Shown: positions 1 to 12,650 of the stretch, piece after piece | Numbering within the stretch: position 1 is the first letter of the stretch | Layout of the letters: every line of letters begins with the position of its first letter | Source: Montifringilla adamsi | Taxonomy: Eukaryota > Chordata > Aves > Passeriformes > Passeridae | Assembly: GCA_017590115.1 (NCBI GenBank) | Contig: JAGGNK010008670.1 | Span: forward strand, 4,273,677-4,337,676 | Direction: 5' to 3' | DNA length: 64,000 nucleotides | Made by a program: the position numbers and the translations under genes | The notes under the pieces: generated by a model | What the model saw: only the letters and a program-made list of their open reading frames with translations | Databases searched by the model: none | What the model was told of the DNA's origin: nothing

Positions 1-3000
1 GCAATTCATCTTGATGTCCCATAAATCCAACCACCACATTTTGCTTTATGGGACCCATTGTGCTCCCTGTCAAACTGGAGCCCTGTGACACCTCCCTGCC
101 TTGGGAGCTCTCTGCTAGCTCTGGTCCCTGGAACCAGCTGTGACATTATCTGGCTTTTTGCAGAGCTCCACAATTTTTTATTAGTTCACACAAGCAGGCT
201 GGAAACATTAATATAAACACACAGACAGCAGCTAAGCAAGCCCTGTAAGATCACAGGGACCAGCCTGCTGAAGACAGCACAAGACAGGAAAACAAACCAG
301 GTAGGGAAGCCCACGATAATTAGAATTTCAACTGAAAAATCAGACCCATTCCTCCTGGAGGCACCAGGCGCCAGCAACCACCACCACCCCTCTCAGCCCT
401 GCCCACAGTCCTTCCCCATACTCAGGAATGGGGTCAGCTCTCCAGGCCCACCTCCTCCAAACCCAAGAGAGACACTGCACATCCCCACGAGAATTTGGCC
501 CACAGTCATAAGATGTGGAGTTAATCATGAGTGTTTAAGGATCTGAAAAGGGGATGAGAAACATCAGTAACTGCTTCTAAATTAATTGCCGTTATTGTTA
601 TTTGATTTGCTAAACTCTCTGGGGCTAGATTTTATTTTAGAAAACTATGAACATATCAGATTAATCAACTTAAAATAAATGGTCTTGATTTATTTATTTC
701 TGCTGTATCTACTTCTCTTTAAGCTTGGCAACTCACTGCATTCTTTCCATCCTGTGAAAGAAAAAGAACAGGGGCTTTGCTTTATTATTATTTTAAAGGA
801 ACCTCTACAAAGCTTGGGAGTTCTAGGAGTTTAAATCACGGCAAAACTATGTTGTGAAGGAGGACAAGTGCAAGGCTGGAGCTGGTTTCCACACTCTGCA
901 GCTTTGCACTGGGAGCCCACCAGCAGAGTCACACTTCACAGTCCAAGCAAATCACATCTATTCCCCAATAATTCAGGCATCCAAAGAGCTGAAAGACACC
1001 CTACCAGGTTTCAACAGGTGCTGTCCCAGTGTGAGGCACACTTCTTGCACAAAAGTCCTGCTAGCTAGAAAGAAGTTTAATCTTCTCTAGCCAGATTTCA
1101 CTGTTCCTGAATCCTCTGGAAGTTGGGTCAGCATCCTTCCCCCCTCCTAATCCCTCAGCTTTAGCAATGCAGCAATGCCTCTGCCAGCAAACTCAAAAGA
1201 AAAGCCTTCAAATATATTATGCTGAAGAACATTAATCTTGTGTTCCACAGAATATTAAGTGGATTACATCTACAGCCTCCAAGGAGAAAATCGTTGATTT
1301 CCATGTATCTTGTGCTATTATTCACCCCCATTAATTTTTCCTGCCAGCCTAAGTCATGACAATTTCCCATTAATTAGTGCAGAGCTCAACTGGCTCAACA
1401 GATCAAGCAATGAGAGTAAGAGTGGGACTTCTCCATGGCCACGAGGCAGATCAGACCACTGTGGCACATCTGCAGCACAGGAACACAGAGAAGGTGAAGA
1501 ACAAAGCCAGCTTTGGGTTTTCTTGGATGACCTCCTGGTGGGATCACCCTTGAACATCTCTTTGTAAAGGTAACGAAATAGAAAAGAAAATTGCTGACAG
1601 CACTTGAGACATGCCCTTGAATGAGGCACAGCAAACACAGAGAGATGGATGTTTCTGGCCTCTAGGGAATCGTGGTGGGGGAAGAACTCAACAAAAGCTT
1701 GAGGTGCCTGTTCTCATACCCAGAAAGGAGCCCTGACCCCAGGCTCCATGTCGGGGTGCTCCCCACCCCTGGGGACTGCACCACCAGCAGCATCCCTCCT
1801 AAACTCCCTGCTCAGCCCTCTGCTCCCTCTAGACCCATTCAAACCACTGCAAAGTGCCAAGTAAAGCTGACTTTACTAGAGTTTTACACTTTCTTTGCAG
1901 AGGTGTTAACGACTCTAAAAAAGAACAAGACTGGGATAAGCAGCTTTAATACCACTTAAATGCTTACGATTAGGAGAAACAAGAGAGCCTGCAAGGGCCA
2001 GACTCTCAGAGGGAGAGGAGTTTAAATTACTCAGCACAGAGTAAGCAAGATCAAAGTCACTCCAAAAAGATGCAACCCACTGACAGTGATGCAAACTCAG
2101 CCCAAGCTTTACTGAATATTTCACAAGCAGGCTGATGAGTTTAAAAGGCCAAACGGGGTGTTCTGATGATGCTGCACAAAGTAAGGAAAGGAAATCTCAG
2201 CACATATGTTTTGTTTTTAACATAATACATGACCAAGAACTCAGCTTTGGCTGATGCATGGAGACATTCATACTTTCTATTGACATCTTGTTGGTCTGTG
2301 CAGGGAAGAGAAACACAACTCCTCAGCTGCAATTCCTGGGCTCCATTCTCTTTTTTATAGTTCCTAGAGTGATTTCAATTCTACACAACAAACAGCAGAA
2401 CAGATAACAAAAGCCTTATCGGATGAAGTAGCTTACAGCTTTCCACATGGGCAAGACACAGAGCTAATGGCTACAGAAGCAGATAAGGATGCTCATAACC
2501 AGAAATCAAATCCCAGTGTTTCAGCAACAACACACCTCCACAGAAAGCAAAATAAACAGTACAATAAACTCTGCCAGACCAGCCTAAACCCTCAGAAAGC
2601 ATCACTTCATCCCTCCCTGCAGACCCAGATGGCCCAACACTGTCTCTCCTGGTCTGAAGGGAGGGCAGATGCTGCAGTTTCATTGTCAGCCAAAAGCAGC
2701 ATGTGCTCAGCTGAGCTCTGGTCCACCTTACAGCCTGAGGCTACAGCAAGAAAGACAAACTACTACAACACACCAAGATGCTTTTGCAGTCCTTTCCTTC
2801 TCTGAAGACCTGTGTTGAAAAGGAATATTCATTATGCAGGGAAACCAACTCAACTATCAGCCTTCCCAGACTGCAAGTAATGCAAAGCCAGGATGGACTT
2901 TTTGTCCAAAGTAACCCCAAGTACCATGCAACTCCAATCCCTTTAGCACCCATCCCAAGGCTCAAACTCCAGTGCCATATCTCATCACTGCCAGAGACCC

Positions 3001-6000
3001 AGACTGTTCAGCAATATCCAAACTCATGGTAAGCTGCTGGCAGTACATTTGCACCCTGGCTTTCCCATATCACTGAGTCTAAACCAGAGACACAGAATGT
3101 GATCCCCACCACTGAGCCACTCCAACAGCTCTAACCTGTTGGGTATTATCTCTTCATCTGAGTCATCTCCTGAAAATTGACGCCTGCAAGTTATTTCCCT
3201 TCCCTCATGTCCCAAACATCACTCTGTGTTGGCAAGCATACAAGAAAAGCATTTATCCAAAGGAATTTGCTCATCAAAACTTGCAGACACTAAAACCACA
3301 GGCTATCTAATCTTAGGAGAGCATAGTTTAATGGCCACAACACGGGATAAGAGGCCAAAGGGTCTGACTTCCACTCTGAGCTCTGCTGGGGCTGCAAGGC
3401 TCATAAGTGAATCTAAGATGTTTGACCACTGCTCACCTTGATTTCCCCTGCTGTAAGACTCTCCTAGCATTCCTTTCCTCACAGGGGATCTTATCTATAA
3501 AGTCCTGATTAGCATGTGAAAAGAGTTGTGGATCTCTGGATGTGTACACAAGGAAAAGTCTGCAGGAGTGGAGAAGCAGCACTGGCCAGAGAGCCTGGAG
3601 ACACATCCTCTCCAGAGTGCTCAGCACTGTGCTCAGAGAAACATTTGAACTCTTTCCCCCTACAGGCAAGGGAAAAAACAATCATTTCCTTTTTCTTGAG
3701 AAAGCTCAGAGGAAAGATTAAATTTTGCATCTCTTAAGTCAAGGAAATCATTCAAGATTCTCCCAACAATATCAAGAGACCCCACCACCTCTGGAGAGCC
3801 ACCTGCAGAACCACCTCACAGGGAACCCCCACACAACAGGACAACCCTCCCTTGTCCCACCCTCTCTCTGGATGCCACTGAGTGGCAGAACTGGACTGAT
3901 CAGGAGGAAAACTAGAGGTCTACTCTCAGTGTTCTGCAAAATCTGGAAGGTGGGGAAAATCCAGACCTGGCAAAGGTAAAACCAGAGCTGCACTGCCAGG
4001 GTCCACAGCATGGCTCCTGCTGGGGGCCAGAAAGGGCTTCTTCTAGTGTTAAACTCCCACTTGGAAAACAACTGAATATCAACAAACAAGCTGGTGTTTG
4101 GGAAGGAAATAGAGTTATCCCCATTGGACTTGCTCCCATCTTTCCCAGTTGCCTCAGTTAACCCTGAAGGCAGACCAGACCAACTAGAGCAGTGCCAGAA
4201 ACAGCCAAGCACCAGCTGGAACTGATTCAGTAGAGCAAGACCTCTGCCCCTAAGATTGGTCCACAAACCTCCTGCTTTCTCCCAAGTGACAAAAGACAAT
4301 GCAGTGAAGGACAGAAGAAATGTCCACTCTGATCTAGCCATGTGGAACAGACAGCTCTCAGAGGAGCAGCTGGCTCAAGAACTTGAAGAACAAACAAAAA
4401 AGGCTCAGCTCTTTTTAAGAGGAAAATGTCCCATTGTTCCATAATTAATGGAAAGCAGAAGAGGTTTTATGGACTCGTTGAGAAACGAGGGTGAGCATTA
4501 GAAAGCACTTTTCAGTATTTCATGATCACAAGGTGAGCTGCTTGCATAATACTGCCAAAGAACATGAATGCTGATATCACAAGGCAGTTATGAAACTTGG
4601 GCTTTAAATACTGAATAACAATAACTCAGTAATTAAGTCTCATAAGTAATTATTTTTATTCTTTTTTTTTCCCTTAACTGCAAAGTAGATGCTGCAACCT
4701 TCAACTGAGGTAGGACTGTCCTCTCTGGCAAGGTTTACACACGATGGATGTACTCTGCTCCCACCACCTCACAGCACCAGGGATCCATCCCATCCCAGAG
4801 CCTCACTGCCAGTCACATCCTTTCTCCAGGCCTCCCACTCCTTCAGGAGAGGCTTCAAGATCACAGCAAGGGTCATGCTGTGAACCTGCGAGGGGCAGGA
4901 GGATGAGGGAATAAACCTGAATAACTGCATTCTGCCAGTTAACTGCTAAACCCCCAACAAGCTCTTCAGTCTCCTCAGGACGTTTTTTGACACAAGTACA
5001 CATTCTTGTGAATTACTCCAGCGTGACCAGGACACACAGTCTCCTGAACAAGACACACAATATAGAGCAGCAAAATGTCATGAAAATCAAGGGCAAATGA
5101 ACACAGAAGACAGCCCCTCCCCCTAACACCACTTCTATTTTTAGGCAGCCATATTAGCTTGGAGCAGTTTTACTCGTTTCTGATAATGAGCAGAGCTTTT
5201 GCATCTTCTCTCGAGGACATTTCATCTGTGCAGGCACTTTGCTTTACACCAGCAGCACGGAAGAGGTCACATCAACAGGTGAAAACAAACCCAGGATTTA
5301 TTGTGAAAAGGCCTTGAGAAACCAACTTCAGCTTTGAACTTCTGCCCTTTCTCACTGGTCAACCCCACCGCTCCATTTTTGGGGGGGTATGGTATGCCCA
5401 CCTGCAAGGTGTGCCTCCAGTTCAATCACATGATGAACTTTTGCCTATTCAAGAGGCATGATGAGAGCTCCTGAGAGCTCCCACAGCAGCAGGAGCGCTA
5501 CACTAAAGCAGGAACTTGATAAAGAATCGGGTGATCATTATCAAACCAGCAAGACAAAACACAGATGTGCTCAAGATCTGGGCTCCAATGTGCTGGCAGC
5601 TTCTCTTCAGGAAGTCTCATTCCTTCACCCCTCAGAGAGAGCTATTCCTAAGGTACTACACACAATTTTCTGCCATGCAACCAACTTGCACATTCAGTAT
5701 CCTTTGGTTACCTTGGACTGCCTTGATAGGAACATCCAAGTGTAAAGTTCTCTTCCTACAGGTGCATTCCCCCTCATCCTCTCATGCCTCAACCTTCCTC
5801 CACAGCCCTTCACCACCACCCTCCTGTCTCCTTGTGCCCACACTGGTGCTGCCTAAGGCAGCAAGATCCTGTATGGACACCAGTCCTGTCTGGATTGCCA
5901 ACAGGCAAAGTCCAGAGGGCAAGATATACCTTGGAACTGGTGGCAGAAGAGAGGGATAGTAGAAGCAAGGCAGCTTCTCACCTGGAAAATGAAAACATGG

Positions 6001-7454
6001 CACAAGCAGCTCAGGGATCTCTGTTTTATCACTCGGGGAAGAAGGCAGGCAAAGCCTCACACATTTATCTCTATTTTTTCTTCTGAATTTTCAATAAGCT
6101 ACTTGAAGTCTTCTATTTGCCCTTTGGATTATGGTCTTTCAAGAAGACCTTTTTCCATGCTTCTCTACAATTATGAGATCTAGGGAAAAATACTCCCTTT
6201 CAAGTTAACTTCTGGTGTCAGCACTTCACAGAATTTTGTAATTTAGACTACAGACAAAATCATGAGGCTTCGGTCAATTGAGAAACGCCCTCCCAAGCAC
6301 AGGAGCTGGTCACTTCTTGGTGAGCTCCTGCCCCTGGTCACAAGCACCTCCACAGCAGCCTCTCACTTCTTCTGTGGATTGTGAAATCTCATTTATTGAG
6401 GAAAAACACTAGCTCAGTAAGAGGAAGCATTTAATACAGCTAGTAGATGATTAACAAGTGAGTGCTCAAGTCAATTGCTGCAGGAGCACTGCGAGTTCCT
6501 AAGGCCATAAAAAACTTCTCACACGTCAGAGGCGAGGAGTTCACGGGGAAGCTGTGCCTGGCCAAACCCTCACTGCATGGGACCACAGGCTGCAGCTCTT
6601 CATCTTTCTCCCCCAGGCTCCTGGCTGCAGGTCTCCATCAGTGGTACCCCAGGGACCTCCTCACAGAGTATTTTCCTCCTACCTTCACATTCTCCCATCA
6701 GCCAGGATGCCTCCAAGAGCTCCCTCCCCATGCTCTGCGGAGGTTTCATGCCCTATGCACAGCCAAGCACCCATTAACCCATCCACCTCCCTCCCTCCCT
6801 CTGTCCCACCAGCAGGCACTTGCCCTCTGGCCAGCTGAGCCATCTGGCAGGAAGGAAAGTTATCAGGGTCCCCACCCTCGGGCAACAGCATGTCAAGGCA
6901 GCACTGGGGAGGAGAGCTACATAGTGTTTTGTGGCTCTTCTAAACCAAGGCCAAAGAAGAAGCAGCATTTCTGCTCAGGATCTTTGCTTTTTCATGCCAG
7001 AGCCAAGAAAAGATGCTTCAGTGCTCTGAAGTATCAGTTACTTTTAGGCAATAATATCCTGAACACCCATCCTAGCTTTTACAGAGCACAGCAAAGAAGT
7101 TACAGGGATTTGGCACTTTCTCTTAAACAGGCCATCATTAACAAGTGACTCATATTATATTGCAGTGTGAGTCATCTTGGCAGAGGTCACAAACGTAAGT
7201 GACAACTAGTCTTCAATTATTTCCTTCAAGTTGAATTAAAGGTGTATTGTTATGCTAATTTTGCATCTCCTCCATCCTATCTTTCCTTCAACTGTCTCCA
7301 GAGCAACCCGGGATTTCTGTTCATGGTCCAAACTACCTCTGGAAGAGCTCTTTCACCAGGCTGTTGTTAGAGGTATTCAAAAAACAGGGAGATGCCAATG
7401 GAAAGGCTTCTGGATGGGCTTCCAGCTATGGCAACTAATAGGTAAAGCAGCTCT

Positions 7455-7500
7455 CCATCCATCCATCCATCCATCCATCCATCCATCCATCCATCCATCC
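7455..7500. repeat. (CCAT)n microsatellite
   Basis: About eleven uninterrupted CCAT units lie within TNIK intron 1. The tract is perfect, so it is likely length-polymorphic. Confidence 0.97.
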
Positions 7501-8968
7501 CTGCTCCACAAGGACAATGAGCTGCTGCTCCTGCCATCTTCCCACTCTGTTCATGCTTTTTTGTAGCAAATGCCCAGGGCCCTGGGGCTTGCTCAGAGCT
7601 GAAACACAACCAGCTCCAGGCTGCCACATCACATACCTGGCTCCAAGAGCAGGGACAAAGCTCAACAAGCAAAACCACTTGAAATTATGCCCACATCACA
7701 TGAATATTGAAGAAATTATTACATGGCTGATGTAAAAAGGAGCATTTTCAGCCATTTTCTGTTTTTATGGCAGCCCCATATTTCAGCCTCTCCTCTTCAG
7801 AATGTGTCCATCACAGGTCCCCAACCAGGGGACCAGGTGCAGACAGCATCCCTGCCAGGGCAGGGCACGGTCACTGAAGGACACTTGGCTCAGAGAACAG
7901 AGTATTGCCCATTAGGAAACACAGCCATTATGAGCCTGGTCACCAGTGGAGCATTCTGTTTACATTTACAGCAGTCAAACACAGTCACACTGGCTGCGAG
8001 GATCACTTTGGAGAGCATTTGTAAACTGCTCTCACTACTGGAATCCCATTTAGCTATTATAGCCTCTTCAGCCATACTAACAGGCCGATTCCCCACAGAA
8101 CAGCAATGGGAAGAGCAGAGTCATCACATTATTTACTGAAGCTAATCAATACATAAAGGCTGAAGATTTATTGCACTGAAGACAGCCTGTCTGCATGGCC
8201 AGAAAATGCATTTAAAGTCCTTTTCATTTTGTTGCTTTGGCCTCTGGTTCTTCTGCAGAAACATTTGCCTTGCACACCCATCTTTCTTTCCTCCCCAAAT
8301 GGTGGCACCTGCAGACACCTGAGAGAAGCCACTTCCCCAAACACCTACCATGAATATTCAGTGGCAGCATAAAACACAAACCCCACAAGTTAAAGGGCAC
8401 TGCACCTTCCTTTCCAGCCATGTTTCATGGCTGTTTTGGCATCTCCCATCTGAGTGAATAGCCTGGAAAATTCTGGCCTGTTTTGAAGAAGGTCTGTTCG
8501 CCAGGTACAGGGACACAAGCTGTGCCACTCATAGCCACACACTGCTGTCCTGTTCCACTCAAGAGGGAACAGTTAGAGCCATGCTTATTTTTATTTGTAT
8601 TTGTATCCTTTATTTTAATACATACAAATAAAAGACCTTTGTAAGTGCCCTGCAAAGCCCAAAGCATATCTGACCCGCTGTGTCTTGGGGGAAATACCCA
8701 CAGTGCTGAGATCCACAGCACCAGAGATTCAAAACCAGTGAGCCACAGCTGGGGAGGTGCACTGAGCTGCACCATCAAAGCTCATTCTCTGGTTCCATCT
8801 TGGCTCATGGTTTGGGGAGCAGTAGCCTGGCAGGCAACAGCCAAGAGGCTCAGTGCTCCTGAAGCACTGATGGTAATTAAAACAATCAACATCTGGTAAG
8901 TAGACACATTTGTTTTGGCCACTATATCAGCTATATGGCCCCAATGTAACAGAAATATACAATGGTTT

Positions 8969-9132
8969 TTAAGCTCATCCTCCACCATGGGCAGAGATGC
9001 CACCCACTAGACCAAGTTGCTCCAAGCCCCATCCAACCTGGACTTGAACACTTCCATGCATGGATCATCTGTCATTTCTCTGGGCACTTGTCCCAGTGCC
9101 TCACTACCCTCTTAATACTGCTAAGAACGTCT
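8969..9132 (-). mobile_element. CR1 LINE 3' fragment
   Basis: The sequence resembles the reverse complement of the CR1 3' end: CATGGGCAGAGATGCCACC, then ACTAGACCAAGTTGCTCC, then CCCCATCCAACCTGG. It is 5'-truncated, as most CR1 copies are, and has no coding capacity. It lies in TNIK intron 1. Confidence 0.8.
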
Positions 9133-12101
9133 GCAGTGAGGTAGGGAGGAAATCTGCACTTTCACTTTTGCCAGTTTATCTCAAAATCACACTAAGCTTT
9201 TATGCCTTTGTATGAAAGAAAGAGGAAGAGACAAATATGTTCTGATGTACAGGAAGATTTCTATTGTTGCCTGGACATCAAACAGCACCCAATTAGTCCT
9301 GCAAGGATCTGACCCACAAATTATGAAAATAAATGCCTCTGAAGCTTTGATCTCTTGTATTTCTATAGCATGCTACAGCAATTATTAGACACATTTTATT
9401 AGGCTCAAGCTGTGCGATCTTTTCCTCAGCAAAGGCTCTACCACCTCCAATGCATCCTAAAGTCACCATCCAGCAGATTAAGGGCATGATCCCAAACAGT
9501 CACTTCTGTCATGCACTAAACACATGACTCAGCTGGCAGTAGGCTTTTTCCTGCTGAGTTTCAAAATTAGGAGAAAAGGGAATTTTTAAAAGGAAGGGGA
9601 GGGGAAACTGTCAGCCCCATAAATTTTTTACTTTTCTTGTTAGCTTATAAAGGAATATGCATGTGAGGCAATATCCCTGGCTCTTAAAGTAAATCGCTTC
9701 TAGAACAATTTACTGTTCTGCAATCAACACTTTCTGCACCCTGAAATGCCACTGCTGCAGGGAACAAGCAAAAACTGTAACAAAAGGTTCTGTGCACTCT
9801 GAAGCTGAAAACCACACGTGCACTCACGCAAGCAGAAACACCCACCCTCGCTGCAGCAGGAGCACTCAGAGCCAGGAGGATGTTGAGCTTGCATTGCTCA
9901 GGCTTTGCTCAGAGGAGCAGCTCACTGCTCACAGCAGCACAAACCAGGCAGGGACCGTGCCTGCCACAGGGTAGGGCTGATTTTCACCTGAGTGCATCCA
10001 AAGGAAGGATGGGACCGTGTCACCCACCCAGGTGACACCTCACGGACTGGCAGTGGATGGTGTTTGCACGAAGCCATGAATATCTGACAGGGCTCCTGCG
10101 GCAGGGCAGAGCTGGTTACCCACAGCAGAGCAAAGGGAACACCTTCTGCTGGCCGGGGTAACTCAGCTTCTGACTGTGGGGGCAGGACAGGCTGCTGGCT
10201 CCCCTCGGATGAAGCAGGAGCTGGTATCCAACCTGGCCATTCCAGTGCTGCCTGCCTGATTACCATCATTTATTACCAACACACAACCTTGAACCTCTGG
10301 CAAGCACTGCAGCAAATTAACATGGAAAAGTGACATTCTGGATCAAAGGGAAAGGTCTTCTGATTGGCCATTACAAAATAAAAATCAAGCGTGAAGAGAG
10401 ATAGAACTGAGTGCCAACTAAACTTCTTATCAGTGTTTTCCAACCTTGGAGGCTTTTCCTCTCCTTTCACTAAGGAGCCATTGCAGGAGCTCCCCAGGGC
10501 TGGGGGCCAACGTGCTGGGCATCCTCATCCCAGGGCAGGAAGGGGATGCTCAGCACTTTGCAGGGCTCATCTAGAAACAGCCATGCAGGAGGAATGCAGG
10601 GGGAGGGGGAGTATCCGTTTTCCAAGGACCATGTTCCTTAGCCAGCGCTCCTTTAGAAATCACAAACAACTTGCATGGAAAATATCAAACCTCACTTACA
10701 TGAATTGTCTTCCTGAGCCCAGAGCAGACTGACCATCACTTTCAGTGCGCAGCCGCAGTTCAAAGTGACAAAACAGGGCAGGGGAAGGGGGCTGGGGAGA
10801 AGGAAATAAAAGCTACTGGCTTTCTCAATGGGAAACACAACCTCTCACCCAATGGAGCTACCAATGACTGAGGCTTGTGGGTTTTAACCTGCACCCTGCT
10901 TTAATGGCTGTGTGAAAGGTAACAAAGAAGGCACCTGAGCATCAGCAAACAGAAACCTCCTGATGGAGGCTCTGCACCTGCAGAGCAGTCAGGGCCAAAA
11001 AGGCCACCAGCAGGGAGAAAGGATGAGCCAAAGTCCTGGGAGAGCGGATGCAGGTCTGCCCCTCACTCCATGAGGCTCCTAGTCTCTTCTGTAGCTGGCA
11101 GCAAGGGAAAGGTCCTGAACCCTCAACACCATCTCCACACCCCAAGGCACACGAGTTCTCCACACCATGCACCCTTTTTCCTGCTGGTAGCTTTCCGTGG
11201 GGAAGCATGGGAAATCTAACAGGATTCTAACCCTTCATAGATGAGGCATGAAGAAATGAGACAGGGATCAATAGCCCGCCCTTGGTCTGCAGGTCAGAGC
11301 GACAGAACTCCCACTGGTGTCTATAATTACCCTTGCAAAGGGTAAGGGTGGGTTAGGAGGAGTCAAGCAAGGGTTTGCAGGGAGCAGCTCAGAGCCTGAG
11401 CCCAGGAGCTTTTGCCTGACCTGGCCTCACATGAATGATGATTTCCAAGGACACCTCTTCACAGCTGGGTGATTCATCCATGGGGATTTACATACAGATC
11501 AAATGGAAACTCCTCCCTCACCCCATACAGACTGCACCACTACATCTACAAGCCTGGCATATAAAAACTACCTTCAGGTAGCAAGGTTAAAAACCTCCTC
11601 TAACTCCTCCTTGTCACATGCATTAAAAACAGACCCTTTATTTTAAATATGCACTCTAACCAAATGCTCTTTGTTGCTTCAAGGCTTGATTCAACAAAGT
11701 GCTTGCGCTCAAACTTCAGTCTGCTCAAGCACATATTTTGCCATAAATATTCACTCCAAATTATTAATTTTTATGGCTGCCCAGCAAAGGAACACTAGCG
11801 AGAACAGAGAGCTCTCCATGCCTTCAAACACACCATACACTGCTGTGGTGTGGAAGAACTGCAAAGATGAGGAAGACCAGTGCTGAAGAGTAACTGCAGA
11901 AGAGCAGCAGGTGGGCTGCACAACTCCAAAAGGCAGAGAAAATAATAAAATTCTCAACCCCAGAGAAAGATCTGACAGAAGACAGACCCTTTTCCACTGT
12001 AACTTTTCATGAGCACACACAAGAACATGCATAGGTGCATAGAGGATGCATTTGCACCAATAGCTCAAGGAATGGAGTTGAACATTGTCATCTCCTTGGA
12101 A

Positions 12102-12354
12102 TGATTTAAATCAGAGGACAGATTTCTATCAGATGTTAGGAATAAATTATTGTCTCAGAGAGTAGTAAGGCACTGCAACATAAAACCCAGAGAAGCTGTG
12201 GATGCCTCATCCCTGGAATTGTTCAAGGCCAGGTTGGACAGCGCTTGGAGCAACCTGGTCTAAGGGAAGGTGGCCCTGCCCATGGCAGGGCTTTTACAAC
12301 TAGATGAGCTCTGAGGTCCCTTCAAATCCAAACCATTCTATTGTTCTGTGATTC
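12102..12354 (+). mobile_element. CR1 LINE 3' fragment
   Basis: The order of blocks is that of the CR1 3' end: AGAGAAGCTGTGGATGCC, TTCAAGGCCAGGTTGGAC, CAACCTGGTCTA, CCCATGGCAGGG, then AAACCATTCTATTGTTCTG and GTGATTC at the end. The terminal octamer-like repeat marks the 3' end, so the orientation is plus, antisense to TNIK. Confidence 0.88.
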
Positions 12355-12579
12355 AGGACCAGTATTCTTCTGCAGTTTTATGGTTTAGAACTCAAAAGGC
12401 TCCAAAGTAGACAAAGCACATGGATATTGTCATGCTCCATAGCTTACATGTGCACTGAATGACACTGGAAGAGTACAGATTAAGTTCCTGATGGAATACT
12501 CTTGAGAGTGTCTTTCCTCAGGAACTGAGAATACATATAATTATTTGTTGAACATCTGCCCCAAATTTTGCAAAGTTAT

Positions 12580-12650
12580 TTGCAAAAATAATATTAAATT
12601 TTTTAAAATTTAAATTAAATATTAATTTGCAAAATTATTTGCAAATTTAG
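12580..12650. repeat. AT-rich, partly self-complementary tract
   Basis: Repeated TTTGCAAAA/TTATTTGCAAA and AAATTTTTTAAAATTTAAAT blocks make a stretch that is nearly free of G and C. Short internal inverted repeats are visible. No gene is present. Confidence 0.7.

Noticed and set aside
3772..4341. 189-codon minus-strand frame in TNIK intron 1
   Set aside because: I checked it as a possible TNIK exon or retrogene. It shows no kinase motif, no plausible splice-bounded conserved block and no similarity I recognise.
6462..7148. 228-codon open frame on the plus strand
   Set aside because: It lies inside TNIK intron 1, with no recognised domain, no homologue known to me and a composition like its surroundings. 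Frames of this length occur by chance in 64 kb.
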